This document shows, one piece after another, positions 23,485 to 34,661 of a stretch of 64,000 nucleotides of DNA (positions are counted from its first letter, which is position 1; each line of letters begins with the position of its first letter). The translations under genes and the position numbers were made by a program. The notes beneath the pieces are model-generated. The model had not been told where the DNA came from and searched no databases. It worked only from the letters and a program-made list of their open reading frames with translations. The stretch is taken from positions 202,999 through 266,998 of the forward strand of contig JARKIF010000057.1 of assembly GCA_029378245.1 (NCBI GenBank). Reading direction: 5' to 3'. Source of the stretch: Roridomyces roridus. Taxonomy: Eukaryota; Basidiomycota; Agaricomycetes; Agaricales; Mycenaceae.

Positions 23485-24301
23485 TCAATCTCCACCCCCT
23501 CCGTCGTTTCCAGCGCCGTCTTGCTCATCTCCCCCGCCGCCGCCGCCATTTGTTCCCTCCCTTGGGGCTCGGGTGGCTGCCTCCTCCTCCTCCTCCTCCT
23601 CCTCCTCCTCTTCCAAGGCTCGCAAGGCCGCCGCATGACTGGCTTGTGCGAGCGCCACGGTGCTGCCGCTTGGAGGCGTTCCAGACCTTTCGGCGCGGGG
23701 GTAGAATTTGGCATCCCAAGTCTTGAAGATGTTCTTCACGCTTCGGGTGCGCTTCCCAAGGTACTCAAGATACCGCTCGAATTCCTCGTTCCAATCGATA
23801 TTCGTCACGGCACCGGTGGGAGTCAACTCTGGATCGGGCGAGAACAGCCAACGGAGCTTCAAAGCCTCAGCGGAGTTGAGCGGGAGAACGGAAGAACCTA
23901 CACAAACGGCCGATGCTGCAATCATCCCGGGGGTCGTCTTGCACAAATTCCAGTTGCGCTCGTTTGACCTCGCCTTGGCACGAGCGGTCCCTTCCTTCAT
24001 CGACTCCGTAGAGGCGACTCCACGCGTGACCAGGGCGTGTACCTGCAAGTCTTGTGAGTCCGAGAGTGATTCGGATGTGAAGGGATCGACTCACCGTGAA
24101 AAGGTAGGACAGCTGATCGCGAGACATCCCCTCGCTCACCTCCGGCATTTCCTCCGTTGGCTGAGGCTGGCCGTTTTGCTCCGGAGGCTGATTTTCCTGA
24201 TCTTGCTCAGTCTGCGCGACCCGCTGACGCTTCCGCTGGCGTGGGTCGCCCGCCTGTCTCTTTCTTCCTCGTGAGCGCGTTCTTTTGCCACCAGTCGGCA
24301 T
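23485..24301 (-). CDS. Transposon passenger protein, opposing the transposase
   Basis: Predicted about 254 residues from two exons, 24301-24095 and 24042-23485; an upstream in-frame ATG at 24361 is possible. The N-terminus is very basic (KRTRSRGRKRQAGDPRQRKR) and nuclear-localisation-like. The middle, with NIDWNEEFERYLEYLGKRTR and RSVKNIFKTWDAKFYP, looks folded. The C-terminus has a run of 11 Glu encoded by a CTC/GAG microsatellite (about 23578-23613) and a Gly/Asp-rich end. Divergent from the transposase with about 115 bases between starts. No catalytic motif recognised; likely a Plavaka accessory protein. Confidence 0.55.
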
Positions 24302-24415
24302 GGTCGTGGGTGTGGGAGTGCAGTGAAAGTTGTTGACGATGACATCATGCTCATGCTCCACAAACAGACTTGACGGTCACGCACCCTTCACGCTTTCTCT
24401 CTTCTACGCGACGCC

Positions 24416-27400
24416 ATGGTGAAGGCCAAGGCCAAGTCCAAGAAATGTTCTGCCTGCAAAGTCAACTTTCCAAGGGGTCTCCATCTCCACGAGCCTGCGT
24501 GCATCCGAAAGCACAGTGACCGACTGCTTCGGGAAGCTCGACGACGGGATGGCGCACGACGGCGACCAGATCACACGAGGGGAACTGGTGCGTCTCACGT
24601 CTGTGCAAACGGGCTCGCCAGAATCCGACCCACCTTGTGTAGATTCCGTCATTCCCAGCATTCCAGTCAATACCGGCGCTTCAAGCTCCGCCATGGATGT
24701 CGAAATTGATACTCAGGCCACTCCGACTCATGTGGAAACACCAAACACATCCCGAGCCCCTACCCCGATACCCGCTGTGGTGCACGGACGCCTGTACATT
24801 GAAATCGAATATCATCCGCACAGCGGGCGGTCTCCCGAAATCATTCCCTTGGATGCGAGCACCCTCCCCACTGACGGGAAGGCAACACCAAAGCCTCGCC
24901 GTTCTATTGTGCCGATGGGGCGTCGTCCGTGGGCGCCTTTTTCAACACGTGCTGACTTTGAATGGGCCGAAACGGAGTACATGAGCCCTGCAGAAAATGT
25001 CAAGAAACGACTCGCGGGCATGCACGGCAATTGGACACGCGGCGAGACCAATATCACCATCCGCACGTACGAAGAGTTGCGCGAATGTCTCACAAGGGTC
25101 CAGCGGTATGTCCTTGAGGTACGTCTACTCCGCTTCTGCTCGAATCCAATTGTCTGGGCTAAAACTTTGCCCGCGCTTCCTAGTTCAAAAAAATTGAATT
25201 CAATGAAGAGTTTGAAGGCGAGGTCCGTCACTTTGAATTTTATTATCGGGATCCGTGGGAGTGGATTGTCGAACTTGTGACGGACCCATCGCTCGCAAAC
25301 GACATTGTCTGGTATCCTTGCCGCAAGTATCTGGTCGTCGACGGCAACCGGCAACGCATGCGAGACGAGCCATGGACGGCAGACCTTTGGTGGGAGCTAC
25401 AAGTGAGTTTTCCTTTCTCGTTTGAAACTCTCATTCTCAAACGTGTTCCTAGAACGAACTCCCGCACATTGACGGGATGCACCACTGCCTCGCTCTTCTC
25501 CTGGTCTGGCTTGACGAGGGCCGTGTGACATCGCACACGGACATGTATCCCATACTTCTTCGCCCTCTTTTTCTCCCGGCTCAGATCCGGAATGGCTCCG
25601 GGAATGGTGGCAGCCTTCTTGTCGGATTCATGGTCCAGGTGACGATGACAGCCCAAGCTAGAATGTCGCATTGACTCATTTACGCAGGTTAAAGATCTTC
25701 GGGACCCGGACTCACGCAAGGGGAAGGCGGAGCGGGTTGGGTTCGCTCGTTTCAAACGAGAGATCTATCATCGCGTGCTCCGGGAAATCTTTGTCAAGAC
25801 CCTGGCAGAGAAGGGGCGCAATGGCGAGTGCTTGACGTGCGGAGATGATATCCGGCGGGTTTTATTCCCACTCATTCCCATTGCCTCGCTCGACGGGAAG
25901 GAAGCGGATGCCTTCACTGCCACATTCGGCGCCATGGCCACATATCCCTGTTCCCGCTGTCTCGTGCGGAGCGATCAACTGCACGACATACATTCTGGTG
26001 CTGTTTTTGAACCGCGCACAGAAGATCATATGAGACAGATTTACAAGGAGGCCAAGCAGATGCAGTTCAAGACACACCGAGAAAACCACCTCCAAAACGT
26101 GGGGCTCCATGATGTCTATGTAAGTGGTCAATTGCCTCTATCATTTCGAAAACCCGTCTTTGACTATCGCAGAATGCCATGTGGGACATGCCCCGAATCA
26201 TGACCTTTGATATGCCGTCCGAGGATATACTTCACCACAATGACGGGGGCAACTACGGCAAGCACATGTGGCCGAGTCTCCAAGCCAAACTTCTCCAGCT
26301 GGGCATGAAAGACAAGATGGTGTTCAAGTAGGTGTTCAAACCCATATCTGGATGTATGTTTATTCTCTGAGCAGCATGCGTCGAGTTTCTCGCTGGCCCA
26401 AATTGAAACATTTCGATAATGTCACATCAAAGAAAATTAACGACGGGCAGAGTTGGCTTGATATTGAGAAGGTCCGGTCAGTCCCTCATTGTGAACAGCA
26501 AAATCTGATATTGTTCGCCAGTCAATCCTTCCATGCATCGCCCACCTGTTGCCAAGAAACTCGCCCTGGGTTCACGCAATCCGCGCGCACCTCAGCTATC
26601 GCATGATCCTGGCGCTGCATTGTATTACAGACGAACAGATCCAGCGAAAGGAGGAATATCAGCGGGAGTATGGGAGGCAGTGCATGGTATCTTTTGCGTC
26701 TTCGGCAGTGAAATTTGAGCTCATCATTTCTAGAAAATGCATGAGCAGGACGGCTACAACTGCAATTATCCCAAACAACACAGCGTCTACCATTCTACCA
26801 ACGACATACTGCGGAAGGGTGCCCCAAGCACTTACTGCACACGCGTTAACGAGGGGCACCATCAGGAGAATCGAGAGGCGGTCGCTCTCGGAAACCATCG
26901 TAATAACGACAGACATGTGAGTGGATAGCGGTGTGCTGCAGAGATTTCTGACATCTGGGACAGGTTCTTACGCTCGACTCCATCAAGGAGGGCATGGCCC
27001 GAATCCGAATGACAGTTGACGAGTACGACAGGGAACAAGCGCAGGTCGCCCAAAGTTTCGCAAGCTTTGCGGCGGTGGCGCCTGAATCCGTCGAAACCAC
27101 CGACGACAGTGATTCGGACTCGGACGTCCATTGGAGGCTCGGAGCTCCGCAGAACTTGGTTGACTCGAGGGCTGCACTCCGTACCGCAAATTGGATTGAG
27201 CCTCGCATTCGAGACACCTTCCATGACGGCTTGCATAAATTTCTACTGGCAACATTCCCGGAGGAAAACATCGGATTCAATCAGCCGTTGAAGGTATGTA
27301 CGCCGCTCAAGATCGAATAAATACATCTGTCCGCTTAATGATGGCAGCTTCGACCCCACAGGTGCCTCTATCTCGACTACACATCCATGGAGGATTACAC

Positions 27401-27782
27401 GTCTGGGCGTGACATACTTCGCTGCAACCCCGAGTTCCAATCCAACTCCGATCAACGGTTCGACTTCGTCAATGTCAATACAGTGGGGGACGACACCCTC
27501 TCGTTCGCCCGCATCCTGTACCTTTTCCGCTGCCGCCTTCCCTCTGGCCGTGAGGAGGACATCTCCTTTGTACGGTTGCTGAAGAAATCGAACTGGAAGC
27601 CCAAGACGTTCTGGAGAAATTGCCGGATATTTTCGGACGACGGGGAGACTGTGTTCATGCTTCCCCGCTTCTTTGTCCGCGGCGCACACATGATCACCGC
27701 CTTTGGGAGTCCGAAAGAGACTATTACTTACTACTTGGATGATTGTGTAGACCAAGATTGGTTTCTGAGAGCCGGTAATTGA
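24416..27782 (+). CDS. Plavaka-group transposase
   Basis: Transposase of the CACTA-related Plavaka group of Agaricomycetes. The N-terminus has a C2HC zinc finger (CSACKVNFPRGLHLHEPAC). Exons after the first: 24516-25118, 25184-25402, 25453-25638, 25688-26119, 26173-26327, 26375-26471, 26522-26686, 26734-26916, 26964-27293, 27348-27782, all phase-consistent. Family features in order: FSTRADFEWAE, YRDPWEWIVELVTDPS, DEPWTADLWWELQ, LLVWLDEGRVTSHTDMYPI, IRNGSGNGGSLLVGFM, YPCSRCLVR, MRRVSRWPKLKHF, NYPKQHSVYHSTNDI and REAVALGNHRNNDRHV. The exon 1 zinc-finger frame and the 24516 frame do not join without a shift or an unusual intron between about 24470 and 24560. The gene may therefore be slightly damaged or the start misread. 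Confidence 0.88.
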
Positions 27783-27972
27783 TATATCTTGTGTTCGGGG
27801 AAGTCTTAGGCTGGGATGTGGATACAATGGGTTAAAAACTTTCCCTGTCCTTAGAACCAGTTGCAAAATGGCTGAAATTAGGCTACAATTGGGTTATAAT
27901 CTGGTTTCAATCAAGATGTAACCACGGAAATTGGTTAAAATCAGTTATAACCCAGATCGGACTTTTGCGACA

Positions 27973-29128
27973 CTGACGTATCCATGTCATCGTGTCGGCC
28001 ATACGGGCTTCGGTGGCTTCTGAGGGAAACAGATCACTACACGGTACCACAGCACCACAGTTCAAATGCGGGCTGTCACCAGAAATCAACGCGCTCCGTG
28101 GTCGACGGGAGCAGTTTGAAGGCATGGACGAAGACGAGATGAATTCGGTCTGCTGTGGCGAACAAGCAGGGGTTGAACCAACGATTAGGTTTAAGAGAAT
28201 AAGGGGCGTAGCCTTGAGTCAGTCGACTAGCTTAGAATTCGGGGTACCATGCATGCAGGGGACGATAGAGCCGTCGGTCAAGCATCAGGGATGGTCGAGA
28301 AGGCGAACGGAAACCGTGAACGCCGTCTTCATGCTAGCAGTAGACCCGCAGTAACTTACTTGCTGCGGGTCGAAAGTAGTCCGAAACCATTACATCCGTA
28401 GCTTGTCCGTAGCTGGAATTCTGAAGACCAGAGAGATCGAGGAAACCATCCCCAGCTTTAGGTTTAGACAAATTTGGTCTGGTTCAAGTTTGGTCAACGT
28501 CCAACAATTGCCGCCAGCATGTGACCCAGCCCAGTCCGCGGAGGAAGAGAGTTCGATCGTTCCTAGGAAGCATCCGCGGCGAGAAGTAGACGTTCCTGGC
28601 ACGCGCTCCTTCAACTCAGCAACCTGTTACGTGTCCAGCTGGCAGCGAGCCCAGAAGCGCTCGAAGCAGTATCTCGTGAATCAACTTCCCTGTCAGCACT
28701 AACTTTCTTGCTTCCTTCTTCGATGCAGGCTCCCGACGACTCGAGCATCCATCCAATGAATTCTCACCGCGTTGAGGTCGTTGACAAAAAGGGCCCCCGT
28801 GTTCTCGACCCCGTGCTGAGAGCAGTTTCTGGATGAGCCGCGGCCTAAGATAAGTCTGATATCCTCCGACAAGTCGTTGAGACCTCCCAAAAGACGCTGG
28901 TAGAATACCCTAAACTTACTGAGCACAAGGACCTTCGCAGCCGACGACGACGATGAAAGTGAAGAGGACGACGGGGACCAAGGGGAGGAGGAAGAGAGCG
29001 AAGACAATTTGGAGGCCCTTGGTCGGGTGGGGCCGGAAGTTCGTGCGGGGCGTCAAGTCGTACAGGTTACTATTCATGTGACTGAGCATCTTGTAATTCG
29101 GATCGCTGCATAATTTCCTGAAAGCAAT
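27973..29128. other. Intergenic region right of the Plavaka element
   Basis: No confident gene. Around 28726-28832 and 28925-29091 on the plus strand there are coding-like fragments, including an acidic stretch (DDDDESEEDDGDQGEEEES), interrupted by stops; possibly a decayed gene. The rest holds nothing I recognise. Confidence 0.4.
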
Positions 29129-30545
29129 TCACACCATCGCCCAAAAGCGCTCCATAATGCCCAGGATCATCCCATATCCTACCTCATCCATGTCTTCCCC
29201 GCCAACATTTACATCCGGATCAGTCCGACACCCACGACAGCGGCTGACAATGCGGGAAAAGGCATCCGCTATCCTGCCTTCGGAAATGGCTCCCGGCGAT
29301 CCCGACGACGTCCAACAATCTTTAATGGGTCCGAATAGAGTGTGTAGAGCGGTACACGTATACCACAACGCATCTTTCCGGGCGAGCGCGTTCACGCGAC
29401 TGTCGTGTGTCCAAGGAACGCGCGCTTCCGGGAACAGACCTTCCAACTCGCGTAGCGCTGTCAGCGCCAGTGTGCTCCGTAGATCGAGTTCGTAGGCAGC
29501 TGCAATGGATACAAGCGGAGAGAATCCACTTTGAAACATTCGCAACACGTCTGGGCGGAGGTCGGTAGGCAGATTATCCGAGGACGTGGGCGAAAAAAGA
29601 CTCGCAAGGTACCGGTGCGAGAGAGGCGAGAAAGATTCCAAGATGGGGTTGAATATGAATGTGATCAATGCATCAAGGACTTTGTTTAATAGGGAGTTTG
29701 CGTTCGACTTGGACTTACGGAAGAGAAGGGGGATGGAAGAGGATGTAAGATGGTGTAGTAGAACAGTCAAGGTATGCAGTGTCGTGGCCTGAGAGGCGGT
29801 GGTTCCGGTGGAACGCAAGATGGGATGTAGCACAACAGAGAGCGTTGTGATACAACGGACGGCCGTGGAAACAAGGAGCGACCGCTGGGCAGTGGTAACG
29901 GCTGTCTCTGAGGCTCCCAGCACAAAAGTGAGTTGATTTAGAGCCGAAAAGTTGGAGAACAACGACTCTGAATCGGGGAGGCAGACGAAATCCGGCCCTT
30001 TGTTGGTGAATCAAGAAAAGAATGTCAATAACAAGATTGGACTTACGCCCGTCAAGGCTTGCAAGAACGGTTTCGAGGTCAGCGCGTGCAGGTATCTTGT
30101 CCGTCGTCTTTTTTTTTGGTTTGCGTTTAACGGGCTGACTTCCGCTGGGTTCGGTGGCGGGCACCGAAGAAGAGAGAACCTCTGGGGACGCGTTAAGATG
30201 AGGAGATACACCGAAAATTCACTGACTGATTTGCTCGGCCTGATACTTCTCCTTCATTTTCTCAAGATCCTTCTCCAGAGCCAACGCATGGCTTTTCCAT
30301 GATCCATCAGTCGTCGGAGCAGCAGGCGCAGATGGAGGAAAGATAGAGCGAAGATGCAAGACGTAGGCTGCACCCGGTGAGTTCGGTTCAAACCGAGAAA
30401 ATTTTGAGCTCCTACATGCACACGATTGGTCGGCAGGTTTGAATTTCAAAGCGGTTAGTGCCTAGAAACATTCGATTCTTGTTATTTTGCAAGAGGACCA
30501 ACGCACCACTGCGATTCGGAATCTGTCCGCATCCGAGACGGTCAT
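29129..30545 (-). CDS. MEI4: MEI4/Rec24-like meiotic double-strand-break factor
   Basis: Predicted 409 residues. Exons (minus): 30545-30507, 30461-30416, 30367-30227, 30181-30047, 29997-29129 (1230 bases, phases consistent). The N-terminal signature is RIAVALTALKFKPADQS, then SYVLHLRSIF, a short linker, then SWKSHALALEKDLEKMKEKY. This matches the MEI4 pattern of ALA...KPAD...Y..HL...WK...LE followed by a coiled coil. A Lys-rich linker follows, then a long alpha-helical region with NQLTFVLGASETAV. In yeasts and mammals MEI4/Rec24 works with REC114 to let SPO11 make meiotic DNA breaks. The family evolves fast, so the call rests on a short motif and overall size (mammalian MEI4 is just under 400 residues). 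Divergent from the Dnmt2 gene. Confidence 0.6.
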
Positions 30546-30611
30546 GATGATGGTGGAAAGAAGAAGGGTATTGATCGCATCACTCGCTTGAAGCCGAACG
30601 ACCATGTCCCG
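30546..30611. promoter_or_regulatory. 66-bp divergent promoter, MEI4-like / Dnmt2
   Basis: Only 66 bases separate the two start codons, so the genes must share core promoter sequence or start transcription inside each other. No TATA box is visible. Contains TGATGATGGTGG and GTATTGATCG. Confidence 0.6.
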
Positions 30612-31927
30612 ATGAAGGCTGTTGAATTTTACAGCGGAATAGGTCTCTCGCCGCCCAACTCAATCCGCCTAGCTGACCCGCATGAAAGGAGGCCTTCATC
30701 TAGCCCTCTCTCGCAGCAATGTGTCCGCCTCAATCACACATGCCTTTGACTGGGACCAAAACGCTTGTGACGTCTATTCTGCCAACTTCGGCCCAGGAAT
30801 CGCGAGGAAGGTCCCGTCATTCCTCACCAAGATCTAATCCGCAGTCTGAATGTCGGACTAGATGGACATTTCAACACTGACGGCTTCGTACTTGGAGTCG
30901 CTGGAAGCAGCACTGTGGCTGCTGTCCCCTGCATGCCAACCGTACACCGTCTTGAATCCTTTGGCAAAAGGCGAACTAGACCCACGAGCAGCGTCCTTAC
31001 TTCATCTAGTACAGCACATCCTTCCGCAACTTGCGCAGAGTAATTCGCATCCCACTCACCTCCTGGTCGAGAACGTTGGAGGCTTCGAGGTAAGGGTTGA
31101 CTCCGTCATTCAACGCCTGTCTGAATGTTGCCAGACTTCCACCACCCGCCAGATCCTTGTATCGACGCTCCAGAGCCTCGGATACGCTATCGCTGAATTC
31201 CTACTCACTCCGCTTCAATTCGGTATACCCAACTCTCGCTTGCGGTATTATCTTCTTGCCAAACGGATGCCCCTCGCGTTCCGACATGAACCCGGCGGAA
31301 CCTTGCGCCATATTCCTGGCTTTAGCGCATGGATTGACCCTCGCGCATCGAACGGCGCTCCAGACGACAATGTCCGCGAAATACGAGGTTATCTTGATTC
31401 TGAACTCGTCGAGGACTACACTATTCCAGACAAAATTCTGTCGAAATGGGGCAGACTGTTCGACATCATCCTTCCTTCCTCACGACGCACCTGCTGCTTC
31501 ACACGGGGTAATTTTCCTCTGTTTTTTTCTTCTTTTCCCTCATTTGCTATCCAGGTTATACGCAGCTGGTCGAGCGGTCTGGCTCCATCCTGCAAATGAA
31601 CGAAGACGAGGATGTAATTCCGTTATCTACATTCTCTGTGCACAGCTCACAATCACGCAGACGGGAGCGGTCTTTGACACGTTCCTCGCTTCTAGCGCAG
31701 CCGACTCGGTTCGCATCCTCGATACACTCAGGCTCAGATACTTTTCTCCCGACGAGCTTCTCCGGTTATTCAACTTCACCCCGGAGAAATCGTTCATCTG
31801 GCCAAACGGCATGTCGCGCAAAACTAAATATCGACTCATCGGGAACAGCGTCAATGTCAAGGTCGTGCAGGAGCTCATCGTCTATCTCTTTCAAGAGCCA
31901 TATACAGAAACAATGCAGGTTGAATAA
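30612..31927 (+). CDS. TRDMT1: Dnmt2/TRDMT1-type tRNA cytosine-5 methyltransferase
   Basis: Predicted 359 residues. Exons: 30612-30642, 30689-30810, 30862-31089, 31135-31507, 31555-31613, 31661-31927 (1080 bases). Motif I MKAVEFYSGIGGLHLALSRS binds AdoMet. Motif IV is LLSPACQPYT with the catalytic Cys. LLVENVGGFE is motif VI, FGIPNSRLRYYLLAKR motif VIII, CCFTRGYTQLVERSGS is Dnmt2-specific, and YRLIGNSVNVKVV is motif X. Dnmt2 enzymes methylate C38 of tRNA-Asp. Motif IV reads PACQ where most Dnmt2 proteins have PPCQ; the Cys is retained. Length is normal for Dnmt2 and there is no DNA-targeting N-terminal domain. Confidence 0.93.
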
Positions 31928-32112
31928 ACATGAACTTGATTCGAGCGAAGAGCCATACAAAATTTCCCGCAAACCCAGACTGGAGACGTATCGTGCATCG
32001 TAAGATTTCGTAAGTTCTGCCGTACATCCAATGTTCACTCTCAATGACCACTGGTGCACATTTTAGCGATGGAACTGAGACGAATTGGAGATGGAGAGAC
32101 CTCTTGGTAGCC

Positions 32113-32411
32113 CTAAGCCCCGGCCTTCTCAGCATCCTTCGCTTTCTGCCGCTTCTTTACGCAGTGAGTGAAAGCGCCAAGGAGCCCGAACAAGAACACT
32201 GTGAAGTTCACAAGTCAGTGCTCGAGCATGCGGTTGCACATTATCAGTACCCACCCACTCCGACCCCAATTGCCACCTTGTCTCCCGTTGGGATTCCGGA
32301 CTGGATCACGTTGGTCAACTGGTCGCTTGCGCCGTCTGACGCGTCGCTAGCCAGACCAAAAGGTAGGCCGGTCAAAAGTAGGAGGAATAACAGTGGTGTC
32401 TGGGAGGTCAT
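32113..32411 (-). CDS. Small single-pass membrane protein, array copy 5
   Basis: Predicted 80 residues from exons 32411-32255 and 32198-32113. MTSQTPLLFLLLLTGLPFGL is a signal peptide. A short Asp/Ser-rich outer segment (ASDASDGASDQLTN) leads to one helix (VAIGVGVVFLFGLLGAF) and a basic tail with KKRQKAKDAEKAGA. The phase-1 intron falls inside the helix, as in the other copies. An in-frame ATG eight codons upstream is possible. Type I topology predicted. Function unknown; convergent with the Dnmt2 gene. Confidence 0.7.
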
Positions 32412-32992
32412 GAAGAAGGCGGTTGCAGGTCTCACCCAGAGCTATCTATTATATACCCATCGCTTCGGCTTCCTCGCCGCCTGCGGAGTTCCAAAGACTT
32501 TTCGATTTGTTCAGGAAGGTGGCGCATCAAGTCGGATTCAATGTCCGCTCGGAAATATGGAAACTCCGACTGGCGAAAGATGGAACGTGCGGAATCAATA
32601 GCTTTGTTCTACCAATGGCGAAACGAAGATTAATATTTCAACAGCTCTAGACTGCTATGATCCTGAGAACTGAGGGCCGGGGAATTCAAGAATCGACTGT
32701 TAGAACTCCGATTTGACTCCGACTGGTCCCGTCGCAGCGGAGTGTCAACTAAACTCCCCCGGCTGCAAGACTTGTCTACTCTGTGCGGCTGAAATATTGG
32801 CGCTGATGATCAATTGATCCGATCATGGTTGAAATCAAGGTTCAAATTTCAACTCGAACTGTCGGGTCCTTCGTATACTCGAACAAAATTCGGTACATAA
32901 AACTGCAATGTTAAAGGTCGTGTTGCCAGCTTATAGAGCCACGTTGAATACATCCAGTACTACTATGTTGAACTGGCCATGACTGCCCGTGT
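32412..32992. other. Spacer between array copies 5 and 4
   Basis: No gene seen; contains the promoter of copy 5. Confidence 0.5.
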
Positions 32993-33359
32993 TCAACCTG
33001 CTACGCCACTAGGCTGTGTCGGAGCATCCAGAGGAGCCATTTTCTTTGCCTTCCCGAATTCGGCGAGCTCACGGTCACGCTTCAGCCGCAGCTTTTCTCC
33101 CAGGTGTGCCAAGACGACGGCGGAGATCATCAGAAACACCACTGGATTCGGAGACGGAGGATGAGTTCGATGGGAGGCCATGAGGTACAAGTTACTCACA
33201 GACGCCGAGCACGATTAAGAATATGTCTCCCGAGTTAAGGGCGACCTCGGCGATGCCGACTATGCCACCGACTGGCGCAGCAGTCACTGGAAATAGGCCG
33301 GAGAGTAAATTCAACAATCCAAGAAAGAGGAAAAGCGGTCGGCCTGCGAGCACAGTCAT
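32993..33359 (-). CDS. Small single-pass membrane protein, array copy 4
   Basis: Predicted 102 residues from exons 33359-33200 and 33141-32993 (309 bases). The signal peptide MTVLAGRPLFLFLGLLNLLS ends near VTAAP. A short Gly/Val-rich outer part follows, then a helix (IFLIVLGVLVFLMISAVVLA) split by the phase-1 intron, and a basic tail beginning HLGEKLRLKRDRELAEFGKA. Same layout as copies 1, 2 and 5 but without the Cys pair of copies 1 and 2. Function unknown. Confidence 0.72.
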
Positions 33360-33696
33360 GGGGAAGAAAAAAAGAAGGTGCCGATTCTGCGTGGAACCTC
33401 CCAGTAGATATAGCGGCAATGCGGTGTGATAGCTTCCGAGTCTGTAGCAGAGAGATTGTTTCCCGCTGCCAGCCAGTTAGCCAGACTTCTTCTTTTTTCC
33501 ATGTCGACTGCATTGGGTAGCACTGGTGGGCGGAGAAAAGTCTGAGCTCATAAGTCTGGAACTCCATGGACTGGATGACTGTTTCACTCCAATAATATTT
33601 CAACTCCGACGAGACGGCTCTGCATCAGTACCTGTTCGAATTTTCACACCGGAGCTGGCTTGTTCGTTACATTATCATTTGAACCGGGATATGCAT
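33360..33696. other. Spacer between array copies 4 and 3
   Basis: No gene seen. Confidence 0.5.
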
Positions 33697-34341
33697 TCAA
33701 GAGGCCCTTCCCTTAGTACCTAATAAGCCCGTCTGGTCATCGAAATGGTGCAGGTCGGCAGTGGATCCGAGAGGCGACGTCTCCAGCTGCTTTGAGACGA
33801 CGTCCGCAGCCTTGTCGGCCGGCTTCTTTTCCCGGTAATGCAGGTCACACTGTTCCTGGCACTGTGACAAGAACTTGGTGAAAAACGACACACAAAATCA
33901 TCGATCGAAGTCCACAGGACGACTCGAGAACGATATGATTTACTTCAAAAGAGGAGCTGGAGCAAATCAGGGTGGCTTCAGAGACGGTGGCTTGAAGTTG
34001 ATGTGGTACCGGCGAGATTTTCATGGCTCGGAGATCCGGAGGTGACCTGACGGATGTCGCCCAAGTAGACGCAGAGTATTTCCCAAGGGCCAAATCATGA
34101 CTTGAAGTAGCTTCCCAAGCAAATCCGCGCGCTCGAGAGGTCCAGTCACGGTACGAGTCCGACTAAATGCCAGGATGCCGGCGAACAGAAGTGGATACAG
34201 GGAAAGGGGCGGCGCGAAAGAATCAAGTTCTCGGCGATTAGCGAATCGACCATGATGGGACACAAACATTAGTCCGGACCAGAAAGGCCGGGTGTTGGGT
34301 GTCGACCGCCGATGCTTTTCGAAGAGTCGTTTCTGAGTCAT
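33697..34341 (-). pseudogene. Small membrane protein, array copy 3, relic
   Basis: The tail frame (about 33880-33697) encodes KPADKAADVVSKQLETSPLG and STADLHHFDDQTGLL, clearly related to the tail of copy 2 (VSKQNLKSAG, LGSTVDVGAVDHGPQTAGL). A helix-like fragment (MILCVVFHQ) lies just upstream in another frame. No open exon 1 with signal peptide can be joined in 33900-34341. I read this as a decayed copy; exact limits are uncertain. Confidence 0.55.
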
Positions 34342-34661
34342 TCGGGGTCGTGTGAGCGGCCGATTCGAGGCGACGTTAGAAGGGAGGGGAGGGGTAACTC
34401 GATGTCGATTTAAACAGTCGATTGCGATTGGCGAAGGTAGAAAGCAAGCCTTCCACTAACGCAAAAGCAAGAATTTCCACTTGCACCAAGAAAAAGAGTT
34501 CGAGAGGGCCACTCGTCACTGGGTTCTGTAATTGCAAGTGAGCATCATACGCACCCTCGGCAATTTACCATTTCGGGCTTGCGATATCTGATCCGTGCGT
34601 GACGGATGTGACATTCCTCTCATCCATTATCGGTTATTGTTACATACACCAGCCAGTTTGT
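34342..34661. other. Spacer between array copies 3 and 2
   Basis: No gene seen. Confidence 0.5.

Larger units (their letters stand above)
21829..27972. mobile_element. Plavaka-type (CACTA-related) DNA transposon, about 6.1 kb
   Basis: Inverted termini begin TGTCGCAAAA at both ends (21829-21838 and, reversed, 27963-27972). The similarity continues less perfectly inward (AATCC/AGTCC, GGGAAATAACGG/GGGTTATAACTG). Subterminal arrays share AATTTTAACTGATTT-like and GGTTATAAC words in inverted orientation (21855-22050 and 27825-27955). The element carries a transposase gene, an opposing passenger gene and a nested inverted-repeat insertion. No exact target duplication is visible next to TGTCGC (left flank CTCAA, right flank CTGAC), so the outermost bases could differ by a few positions. 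It starts only 92 bases after the broken large-loop gene. Confidence 0.75.

Noticed and set aside
23578..23613. CTC/GAG run as a regulatory microsatellite
   Set aside because: It is in frame and encodes the poly-Glu tract of the passenger protein.
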